A DNA stretch of 22,220 nt from Trueperaceae bacterium. Lineage in GTDB: Bacteria > Deinococcota > Deinococci > Deinococcales > Trueperaceae. The translations under genes were made by a program, and so were the position numbers. Below are positions 7,214-13,416 of this stretch, in pieces. The stretch is taken from positions 1-22,220 of the forward strand of contig JAABSI010000047.1 of the NCBI GenBank assembly GCA_011390455.1, in the 5' to 3' direction. A model generated the notes under the pieces. The model was not told where the DNA came from and ran no database searches. It saw only the letters and a list, made by a program, of their open reading frames with translations. The first letter of the stretch is position 1; each line of letters begins with the position of its first letter.

Positions 7214-7738
7214 TCAGGGATGGGGGAGAGGTACCGAACGTGCGTCGTGGTGCGCCGTGCCGTCGCGACCTTCGCCGGCTGGCCGACCTTCGAGGACCCC
7301 GCGCGGCGCGCCCGCGGGCCGCGGCTCCGCTCCGTGCCGTGACCGATCCTCGTCCCGGGCCACGACCGCCGCGACCTCGGCCGGCAGCATCCCCACGTCG
7401 TCGATCCACAGGAGCGGTCGCTCCTCGAAGGTCGCCGAGGCGATCGCATCCGCTGCAGCCTCGTCGCTCTCCGGCACGGCGCGCAGGCCCTGCGAGCCCC
7501 CCCACGCCACCCAGCCGCTCCGCTCGCCGTCGCTCGCCCACGCCACCGCGACCGGCGCCGGCGTGCCGCCGTAGAAGTCGGACCACCCGATCAGCACCGG
7601 AAACCGGAGGCCGAGTACGTCCGGGCGCTCGAGCCGCAGCCGCGCACCCTTCCACACCGGACCCAAGCGCTGCAGGCTCACGAACGTCGAGTTCGGGCGG
7701 CGCGCCGTTGGTTTCACGAAGACACAGAACGAGGACAT
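7214..7738 (-). CDS. Hypothetical protein of unknown function
   Basis: A 174-residue frame starting at ATG 7738, with GGAAAGG about nine bases upstream. I do not recognise the family. Residues 1-130 look like a folded soluble domain: MSSFCVFVKPTARRPN, a strand-rich RLRLERPDVLGLRFPVLIGW section, then DFYGG, SGWVAWGGSQGL and an ATFEERPLLWIDDVGMLP segment. The last about 45 residues are rich in Arg, Gly and Ala and probably disordered. Third-position GC is high through the first part and drops in the tail, consistent with a real gene whose end is poorly constrained. There are no membrane segments or signal peptide. It lies between bcp and parB on the same strand, inside the region bounded by the candidate parS sites. 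Confidence 0.6.
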   Translation of the reverse strand: MSSFCVFVKPTARRPNSTFVSLQRLGPVWKGARLRLERPDVLGLRFPVLIGWSDFYGGTPAPVAVAWASDGERSGWVAWGGSQGLRAVPESDEAAADAIASATFEERPLLWIDDVGMLPAEVAAVVARDEDRSRHGAEPRPAGAPRGVLEGRPAGEGRDGTAHHDARSVPLPHP

Positions 7739-8106
7739 GCGGTGCGACCTTTCCGACCGTTCAGCACGAGCTTCGACCGGCCTCGAGGGGCACGGGACGA
7801 TGGGTGGAACCGCGGCTCGACCGCGGGTGCGTAGGTCCGGACTTTATCACCGGTCGGGGGCGTCCGGAGGGCGCGCGGGTCGGAGCGAAGGGGGTGGGCT
7901 TCGACCGAGCAGCGGCTCCGACGCGGCCCCGCTCGAGGCCGCCGATGGGCCACCGGCCGACGCACGCTCGCACCCACGGTGGTCCCAACGCGTGCGCACC
8001 GACCACGACCCGGCGAAGACCCCGGACCGCGTCCGGCCGGCCCCGATAGGGGAGAGGAGAGGGACCACTGGACGAGCGAGGGAAACCTGGGGGACCGGCG
8101 TCGGCG
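7739..8106. other. Intergenic region downstream of parB
   Basis: 368 bases with no convincing gene. It contains a repeated self-palindrome, CCGCGG at 7810-7815 and 7821-7826, five bases apart; a small inverted repeat CCGGAC/GTCCGG at 8022-8036; and CCCC-gata-GGGG at 8041-8052, just beyond the parB stop. The last two could help end parAB transcripts, but there is no T-run. The region must also hold the promoter of the 7738 gene; ACTTTATC near 7839-7846 is the only clearly AT-richer patch. Confidence 0.5.
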
Positions 8107-9051
8107 TCAGTCGGTGTCGATCAGCGCGACGACCTGGTCGAGGAGCGACCGCAGCTCCGCCAAGCGATCGTCGTCGAGCCGCACCACGTGCTTGCGTTGC
8201 AGCAGGCGCCGCGTGGTGTTCATCCGCTCGATGACCTCGTCGCCGAGCGTCCGCTCGACGACGACGTCGGCGCGGACCTCCGTGATGCGTCGGCGGATCT
8301 GGGACAGGCTCAGCTCTTCACGGATCGCCTCGTCGAGCAACCGTTGGCGCTCATGGGGATCGTCGACCCGAGCGAGGGCTTGGGCTTTGGTGAAGGCCAA
8401 CCGGCCCGACCGCACGGCGTCCAGCAGCTCCTCGGGGAACGACAGGATGGGCACCCGGTTCGCGAGGAAGGAGGCCGGCGTGAACCGCCCCAGCCGCTCG
8501 AAGAGCCCGACCGCCGCCCCCTTGTACGCCGCCTCGAACCGCGCCTGGCCGGTCCGACCGCGCGACTCCTGGACCACCTCGCCGATCAGCGCCAAGGTGC
8601 CGGCGCGATCGAGGTCGAGGCTGAGCTGCAGCAACTGCAGGACCGCCTCGGTCTCTTCGACCGCGTTGAGGTCCTCGCGCTGGAGGTTCTCCATGATGGA
8701 GATCTCGAGCGCCTCGCGATCGTCGATGTCGAGCACGATCGCCGGGACGTCGGTGAGTCCGGCCTCGAGCGCAGCTCGGGTGCGCCGCTCACCGGCGACG
8801 AGTTCGTAGCGGTCGCCCACCCGGCGCACGAGCACCGGCTCGAGCACGCCCCGCTCGCGGATCGAGGCGGTCAACTGCGCGAGGCCGACCGGATCCAGGA
8901 ACTGGCGCGGCTGCCGCTCGTTGTAGACGATCGCGTCGATCGGCACGGTGCCGACCGCGCGGTCGCCCTCGGGCGCCCCACCGAGGTCGCCGAGGATCGC
9001 CTCGAACACCGCGGCGCGGTCGAGGTCGGTCCGGCGGCGCTTGGTGCTCAC
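8107..9051 (-). CDS. parB: ParB-family partition protein (CTPase, centromere binding)
   Basis: 314 residues from GTG 9051, which overlaps the parA stop as GTGA, giving translational coupling. The N-terminal ParB/Srx domain has VPIDAIVYNERQPRQ, the CTP-binding arginine motif GERRTRA (residues 87-93) and the ENLQREDLNAVEE motif (from 121). A central helix-turn-helix region (about 140-215) follows, then a C-terminal helical part with RLLQRKHVVRLDDDRL that may dimerise. ParB loads at parS palindromes as a CTP-dependent clamp, spreads, and stimulates ParA ATPase to separate sister replicons. The middle region is longer and less regular than in chromosomal Spo0J proteins, fitting a plasmid or secondary-chromosome lineage with its own parS. 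Three copies of a 16-bp palindrome flank this locus and are the likely targets. Confidence 0.92.
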   Translation of the reverse strand: MSTKRRRTDLDRAAVFEAILGDLGGAPEGDRAVGTVPIDAIVYNERQPRQFLDPVGLAQLTASIRERGVLEPVLVRRVGDRYELVAGERRTRAALEAGLTDVPAIVLDIDDREALEISIMENLQREDLNAVEETEAVLQLLQLSLDLDRAGTLALIGEVVQESRGRTGQARFEAAYKGAAVGLFERLGRFTPASFLANRVPILSFPEELLDAVRSGRLAFTKAQALARVDDPHERQRLLDEAIREELSLSQIRRRITEVRADVVVERTLGDEVIERMNTTRRLLQRKHVVRLDDDRLAELRSLLDQVVALIDTD

Positions 9052-9839
9052 AAGCGGCCGCCGAGGGCGGCGATCAGCTCGGACGTGACTTGGCGCACCT
9101 CGAGGTCGGCCTCGCTGCCCGGCGCGTAGAGCGGGATCGGCATCCCCTGGACCTGCGCATCGCTGTAATAAGCCGGCCGGCTGGCGAGCGGCGTGGAGAT
9201 CGGGGCCAGGGCGGGCAGCTGCGCGGCGATGATCTCGTGGCTCTCCCGGTCGTGGCGGGTCCGGCGATCGTGCTGGGTGAGCACGAACAGCGCGATGCTC
9301 AGGTCGCGCGCCGCCTTCTTGTACTCCCGCACCATCTTGATGACCGTCGGGATGCCGTCGAGGCCTTTGCGGTTGGTCGGCAGCGGCACCACGACGCGAT
9401 CGGACGCCACGACCGCCAAGGCCGACAGCTGGCCGAGGCTCGGCGGCGGGTCGATGAGCACGACGTCGTAACCCTCGAGCTTGCGCACCGCCTCGCGGAG
9501 GCGGAGCACGCCGAGGAAGACGCTCAGGATCTCGCGTTCGATGATGGCGATGTTCAGGTGGGCCGGGATCAGGTCCATCCCGTGGACCCGCAGCGGTGCG
9601 GGCAGGGCCAACTCGGCGTCTTCGGCGCCCTCCTCGTTCGCGCCGAGGATGGCGGGGTAGACGGTCTGCTCGAGCGCGATGTCGTCCTCGACGCCGAGCC
9701 ACTTGGTCAGGTTCGCCTGAGGGTCCATGTCGATGAGCAGCACGCGCCGGCCTTGTTCGGCCAGCACGTAGCCCACGTCGCGCACGGTGCTCGTCTTGGC
9801 AACGCCGCCCGCATGGTTGAAAAAGGTCAGGACCACCAT
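9048..9839 (-). CDS. parA: ParA-family partition ATPase
   Basis: 263 residues starting at ATG 9839, with AGGAG about eight bases upstream. The P-loop reads NHAGGVAKTS (residues 8-17), followed by the DPQANLTKWLG motif and a Walker B strand (YDVVLIDPPPSLG). The deviant Walker A normally reads KGGVGKT; here the first, signature lysine is Ala10 and the second-last glycine is Ala14. An HAGG start is, to my recollection, found in Deinococcus ParA proteins. There is no N-terminal helix-turn-helix, so this is a short (type Ib-like) ParA that probably does not regulate its own promoter. It forms ATP-dependent gradients on the nucleoid that pull ParB-parS complexes apart. It is the first gene of parA-parB, transcribed away from the origin region. 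Confidence 0.93.
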   Translation of the reverse strand: MVVLTFFNHAGGVAKTSTVRDVGYVLAEQGRRVLLIDMDPQANLTKWLGVEDDIALEQTVYPAILGANEEGAEDAELALPAPLRVHGMDLIPAHLNIAIIEREILSVFLGVLRLREAVRKLEGYDVVLIDPPPSLGQLSALAVVASDRVVVPLPTNRKGLDGIPTVIKMVREYKKAARDLSIALFVLTQHDRRTRHDRESHEIIAAQLPALAPISTPLASRPAYYSDAQVQGMPIPLYAPGSEADLEVRQVTSELIAALGGRL

Positions 9840-9894
9840 GGCCTCAGCTCCTGCGTCCGCTCGGCCGGTCCGGTCGAGGCATCACGATGGCGGC

Positions 9895-9900
9895 ATCATA
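9895..9900 (-). promoter_or_regulatory. Possible parA -10 element
   Basis: TATGAT on the minus strand at 9900-9895, about 55 bases upstream of the parA ATG, is a near-consensus -10 hexamer. No good -35 is visible at the expected distance, so it may depend on an activator or flanking bases. Confidence 0.35.
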
Positions 9901-10059
9901 ACCAGGGCTCCAGAGACACGGGCCCCAGCCCATCCTGGCGTCCGCACCGCGCGAGCTTCCGCGGCCGCCGCGACGCCACGCACCCGGTCCCGTGGGCGAC
10001 GAAGCTCGCGGATCGCCGGCGAGCCGGGACCGCGACGGAGACGGGAACCTCGCCATCCG

Positions 10060-10075
10060 GCCATAACGTTATGGC
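10060..10075. promoter_or_regulatory. Candidate parS site 3, upstream of parA
   Basis: Exact copy of the 16-bp palindrome GCCATAACGTTATGGC, 221 bases upstream of the parA start and about 850 bases from the iterons. A centromere next to parAB and the origin is the standard plasmid arrangement. Confidence 0.75.
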
Positions 10076-10316
10076 GCCCCTGGCGCGCCGCTCGCGCCTG
10101 GTACCGCAGGCTTCCCGGTTCGCCCCGCCTCGTGCCCGAGGAGGCCGGATCGGTCCCCCATCCTTCCCACCTCGGAGGCGCCCGCCTCGATCCCACCGTG
10201 CGCATCCTAGGCCGTCCCGCATCGACCGGAAGCGAGCGTGCGCCCGCGCCTCCCAGGCGCGCGTCGAGGCGGTCAGCCGGGCATCCATCGCGCCAGGCGC
10301 CCGTCGCCCGACGGAT

Positions 10317-10346
10317 GCAGCCGGTACCGGTCGCGCGACCGGCTGC
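10317..10346. repeat. Hairpin with nested palindrome
   Basis: GCAGCCGG (10317-10324) pairs with CCGGCTGC (10339-10346). Nested and partly overlapping is a perfect 16-bp palindrome, CCGGTCGCGCGACCGG (10327-10342), and an alternating GC run follows. The element could form a stable cruciform or be a binding site; its role is unknown. Confidence 0.6.
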
Positions 10347-10448
10347 GCGCGCGCGCACGGAACCGGGGAAGTCGCGGTACTCGTCCACTCCACGCGCACC
10401 GTGCGCGCGCGATCCACCCCGTACCCACCGTAGCTTCCGAAGCATCGT

Positions 10449-10555
10449 GGGGAACTTGCGGGACCGTACAGGGCCATCGGGAAGAGCGGGGGACCGATGG
10501 AGTGGGAAAGCTGCGGGACCCGGATCGCACCCGGTGTCGGTCCCGCAGTTTTCCC
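10449..10555. repeat. Upstream cluster of RepA-type core elements with large inverted repeat
   Basis: GGGACC cores occur at 10460-10465, 10490-10495 and 10515-10520, and inverted at 10539-10544. The last two belong to 17-base arms, GGGAAAGCTGCGGGACC (10504-10520) and GGTCCCGCAGTTTTCCC (10539-10555), which match at all but one position around an 18-base spacer. The shared CTGCGGGACCG core also appears in the iteron array (10975-10985), so both clusters are probably bound by the same protein, most likely RepA. Inverted iterons are often operators for rep autoregulation. Confidence 0.6.
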
Positions 10556-10816
10556 TGTTGCGTCGCTCTTCGGGTGCGCCGTGGGACTCATGGCCCTCGG
10601 TCCGCGCTCGCGCCCAGGAGCGTCCGACGAATCGCCCGCCGAGCTCGCGGTCGGTCTCGCCCGGTGGCCCCGAACGGGGAAGGGGTGGGACTCGCTGGGG
10701 CTCGTCGGTCGAGCGGGGATCCTGTGGGGTTCCGGAGGCCGTGCGTTCAGGGTGGGTTGGGCCTTCGAACGTGGAACCTTCCACCGCACACCACGAGCGC
10801 CGAAGGCGCGTTCGTG

Positions 10817-10858
10817 TTGCTTGTACGTTTAGGATCTTCCATTACCATTCCCTTTAGC
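10817..10858. other. Relatively AT-rich patch, candidate duplex-unwinding element
   Basis: This stretch is clearly poorer in GC than its surroundings and lies between the two clusters of GGGACC elements, about 55 bases from the first iteron. Iteron-type origins usually have an AT-rich opening region in that place. It may instead contain a promoter; I could not fit a convincing one. Confidence 0.4.
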
Positions 10859-10910
10859 GGTTGCGCCGACTGCGTGCTGGACGCGCATTCGACCAGCAAC
10901 CGGGAAGGGG

Positions 10911-11041
10911 CGGGGACCGAGGCGGGAGCGGATGGGGACCGAGGCGGGTGGGGGGCGGGACCGATCTGGGGAGTCTGCGGGACCGACTGGGGAGCGAGGG
11001 GGACCGAAATGGGGGAAACGGGGGACTCCGCGTTCGCAGTT
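10911..11041 (+). repeat. Six tandem iterons on a 22-bp period (probable oriV)
   Basis: The core GNGGGACCGA followed by a G-run repeats with its adenine at 10916, 10938, 10960, 10982 and 11003; a sixth, degenerate copy (GGGGGACTC) has it at 11025. Successive distances are 22, 22, 22, 21 and 22 bases, two helical turns, so all copies face the same side of DNA. The array ends about 20 bases before the repA promoter. Direct repeats of about 22 bp next to a Rep_3 initiator gene are the hallmark of iteron-controlled replicons, where they serve for initiation and copy control. Confidence 0.8.
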
Positions 11042-11061
11042 CGCCGGCGATGTGGTGAACA

Positions 11062-11091
11062 TTGACACACGCTTTCCCGCATCCGTATGCT
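11062..11091 (+). promoter_or_regulatory. Predicted repA promoter
   Basis: TTGACA (11062-11067) and TATGCT (11086-11091) are separated by 18 bases. A perfect -35 box, a reasonable -10, and position between the last iteron and the repA start support it. Proximity to the iterons suggests RepA could repress its own transcription. Confidence 0.65.
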
Positions 11092-11115
11092 CCGATCGTA
11101 CGCGGGAGGAGAGCG

Positions 11116-12726
11116 ATGGACGTTCCCACTTCGAGGCGCCGGACCGCCGGTGCGCCGGCCACCGAGGTCGCAGCGGTCGACCCCGCGGGCGGCGACGGCG
11201 CGGACGGCAACGGACGCCGCGGGGACGGCGGCGGCCGCGCCGTCCCCGCGGCCCCCAAGGCCTCCGGCGGCGCCCGCTCCGGTAGCCGCGGCGCCCGGTC
11301 CGCCAAGGGTACCGCCAAGGGGGCGGCGCGGGCCGGCGGCAAGCGCGCGATCGAGCGCCGGAGCGGCGGGCGCGTGTCGGTCACGCAGGCGAACCCGCTC
11401 GCGCTGTCGCGGCAGGAGATGGGGCTGCTGACCAAGCGGCTGCTCGTCCTCGCGCTCTCCGACATCACCCGCGACGACCACGACCTGGAGCCCATCCGGA
11501 TCACCGCGTGGGAGTACGCGCAGATCTTCAACATCCGGGGCAAGAGCATCTACAACCGCATCGAGGACAGCGCCCGCGAGCTCCTCGAGCAGACGGTGCA
11601 GATCAAGGAACCCAACGGCGACTGGATCATGTTCCAGTGGGTCTCCGAGGCTCGCTACGACAGCGGTCGCGACAGCAAGGACAAGCTCGCCTGCATCGAG
11701 CTCAAGATCCACGACAAGCTCAAGCCGTACCTGCTGCAGCTGCGGCGCGACTTCAGCATCATCCCGACCGACCAGCTGCTCAGCTTCGAGTCGTTCAACA
11801 GCATGCGCCTGTTCGAGGTGCTCTACACCGCCAGTTACGGCGGCGAGAAGCGCCACCTCGATTTCGACGTCGACGACCTGAAGCTGCGCCTGGGGCTCGA
11901 TGGCAAGTACGAGCGCTTCAAGGACTTCACGTACGTGCTGGACAAGGCTCAGGGCGAGTTCGCCAAGTACACGTCGTTGACCTTCACGTACCAGGGGCGC
12001 AAGGTCGGTCGGAAGTACCAGAACGTCGCGATCGTCATCGAGAAGAACGACGTCTTCCAGCCGCGGGTGCGGCTGCCGGACAGCATCGCCCGGCGGGTCC
12101 AGCGCGAGGGCGACACCGAGGCGCAGCTGCGCGCGTTGCAGGCGGCCGACGCGCTCCGCGACGTCGGTTGGGCGCTCGACCCCGACCGCAGCGTCGCCCA
12201 GCACGGCGCGCAGCGGGTCATCGACGTCGTGCGCTACGCGCGTTCGCTGCAGCGCAAGTCCGAGCAGACCGGGCGGCCCATCGCCAACCTCGCCGGGTTC
12301 GTGCACAGCCTGTTGCAGCAGGGGATCGAACCGCCGCCCGCCGAACCAGAGGTCGTCGACGCGCGGCTGACGCGCGACGCCGTCCGCGGCATCGTGTCGG
12401 GCATCGTCGACGCCTTCGACCAACAGCGGCGCGAGCGCGCCAAGGCTGCGTGGGAGGCGCTCAGCGGGGATCAGCGCGAGCTGGTGCACACGCTCATGCA
12501 GGCGACCGGCCACCGCTTCACGCTCGAGCGCATCGAGGCGGCGGGTTGGGCGGGCCCGCTCTACGAGGCCAACCGGATCGACGTCCTGGTCAGCCACGGC
12601 TTCCTCACGCTGCCGCCGTTCCTCAGCGACGTGGTCGCCTACGCCGACCACGGCGACCTCCTCGAGGAGTACCCGGCCGAGGAGCGCCAGCGGCTGCTCG
12701 AGGAACTCCGAGAGGCGGGTGCGTGA
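11116..12726 (+). CDS. repA: Plasmid-type replication initiator RepA (Rep_3 family, two winged helices)
   Basis: 536 residues from ATG 11116, which has GGGAGGAGAG just upstream; the in-frame TTG at 11062 is part of the promoter. Residues 1-90 are a basic Gly/Ala/Arg-rich leader. Winged helix 1 spans about 90-200 (NPLALSRQEMGLLTKRLLVL, then WEYAQIFNIRGKSIYNRIED and the MFQWVSEARY strand pair). Winged helix 2 spans about 210-315 (SFESFNSMRLFEVLYTASY, LKLRLGLDGKYERFKDF, VLDKAQGEFAKYTSLTF). This is the architecture of Rep_3/RepE-type initiators, which bind iterons to open the origin. A further about 220 helical residues make it longer than the usual 230-350. It is preceded by the iteron array and followed four bases later by the HMCES gene, probably in one transcript. 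Confidence 0.88.
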   Translation: MDVPTSRRRTAGAPATEVAAVDPAGGDGADGNGRRGDGGGRAVPAAPKASGGARSGSRGARSAKGTAKGAARAGGKRAIERRSGGRVSVTQANPLALSRQEMGLLTKRLLVLALSDITRDDHDLEPIRITAWEYAQIFNIRGKSIYNRIEDSARELLEQTVQIKEPNGDWIMFQWVSEARYDSGRDSKDKLACIELKIHDKLKPYLLQLRRDFSIIPTDQLLSFESFNSMRLFEVLYTASYGGEKRHLDFDVDDLKLRLGLDGKYERFKDFTYVLDKAQGEFAKYTSLTFTYQGRKVGRKYQNVAIVIEKNDVFQPRVRLPDSIARRVQREGDTEAQLRALQAADALRDVGWALDPDRSVAQHGAQRVIDVVRYARSLQRKSEQTGRPIANLAGFVHSLLQQGIEPPPAEPEVVDARLTRDAVRGIVSGIVDAFDQQRRERAKAAWEALSGDQRELVHTLMQATGHRFTLERIEAAGWAGPLYEANRIDVLVSHGFLTLPPFLSDVVAYADHGDLLEEYPAEERQRLLEELREAGA

Positions 12727-12730
12727 CGCG

Positions 12731-13393
12731 ATGTGTGGTCGGTACACCCTCTACCACGACGAAGAGGACCTGACCGCGCTCTTCGAGCTCGAGGCCTTCC
12801 CGGTGGCGCCGCGCTACAACGTCGCGCCCACCCAGACGGTGCCCATCGTGCGGGTGGGGGAGGGGGGGCGACGCGAACGCGTCGAGGCCCGCTGGGGCCT
12901 CGTGCCCGCCTGGGTCGAGGACGCGAGCACGTTCAAGGCGCTGCTCTTCAACGCCCGATCGGAGACCGTCGCGGAGAAGCCGAGCTTCCGGGACGCCGCC
13001 AAGCGCGCACGGTGCGTGGTGCCCGCGAGCGGCTTCTACGAATGGACCGTCGGCGACGACGGCCGCAAGCGCCCCTGGTACGTGCATCGTCGCGACGGCG
13101 CACCGCTCGTGTTCGCGGGCCTGTACGCCGAGCGCCGCGACGGCGGACCGAGCGTGAGCACCACGATCCTCACGACCGAGCCGAACGAGACGCTGGCTGC
13201 GCTCCACGACCGCATGCCGGTCGTGCTCGACGCCGCGGCGATCGAGCGCTGGATCGACCCGGAGCAGCGCGATCCGCACGCCCTAGACGACCTCCTGGGG
13301 CCCTGTCCGGACGCCTGGCTCGAGGCGTACCCGGTCGGCCCCGAGGTGGGGAACGCGCGCGTCGACGATCCCCGCTTGATCCAACGGGCCTGA
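12731..13393 (+). CDS. yedK: HMCES/YedK-type abasic-site processing protein (SRAP)
   Basis: 220 residues beginning MCGRYTLY. ATG 12731 is required because Cys2 must become the N-terminal residue after Met removal. The full catalytic set is present at family spacing: Cys2, Asn74 (FNARSET), Glu104 (GFYEW) and His159 (HDRMPV), compared with C2/N75/E105/H160 in E. coli YedK. The RYNVAPTQ and WGLVPAW motifs are also typical. The protein forms a thiazolidine crosslink to abasic sites in single-stranded DNA, shielding them at replication forks. It starts four bases after the repA stop with no strong ribosome binding site of its own, suggesting coupling to repA. It converges with the hydrolase gene ending at 13417. 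Confidence 0.95.
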   Translation: MCGRYTLYHDEEDLTALFELEAFPVAPRYNVAPTQTVPIVRVGEGGRRERVEARWGLVPAWVEDASTFKALLFNARSETVAEKPSFRDAAKRARCVVPASGFYEWTVGDDGRKRPWYVHRRDGAPLVFAGLYAERRDGGPSVSTTILTTEPNETLAALHDRMPVVLDAAAIERWIDPEQRDPHALDDLLGPCPDAWLEAYPVGPEVGNARVDDPRLIQRA

Positions 13394-13416
13394 GCGCCCG
13401 TGCGCGGCCGCCGGCC

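Larger units (their letters stand above)
9840..11115. other. Non-coding replication-origin region between parA and repA
   Basis: This 1.28-kb stretch between divergently transcribed parA and repA contains no convincing gene on either strand; the open frames within it are low-complexity Arg/Gly/Pro/Ser translations. In order it holds a possible parA promoter, isolated GGGACC cores (9986-9991 reverse, 10026-10031 forward, 10152-10157 reverse), candidate parS site 3 (10060-10075), a hairpin (10317-10346), a first cluster of GCGGGACC elements with a large inverted repeat (10449-10555), a relatively AT-rich patch (10817-10858), six iterons (10911-11041) and the repA promoter. I saw no canonical DnaA box (TTATCCACA). 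Confidence 0.75.

Noticed and set aside
3655..8049. 1464-codon plus-strand open frame covering dnaE2, bcp and intergenic DNA
   Set aside because: Arg/Pro-rich translation without any domain; crosses genes on both strands and the intergenic regions.
8022..8052. Two small inverted repeats after parB as a rho-independent terminator
   Set aside because: Stems are short and no T-run follows on the minus strand; recorded only as intergenic structure.
9840..10900. Open frames of 250-450 codons in the parA-repA region
   Set aside because: Translations are Arg/Ser/Pro/Gly-rich without domains or ribosome binding sites, and the region is dense in repeats and palindromes.
11062..11064. TTG as an upstream start for RepA
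   Set aside because: It forms part of the TTGACA -35 box; ATG 11116 has a strong ribosome binding site.
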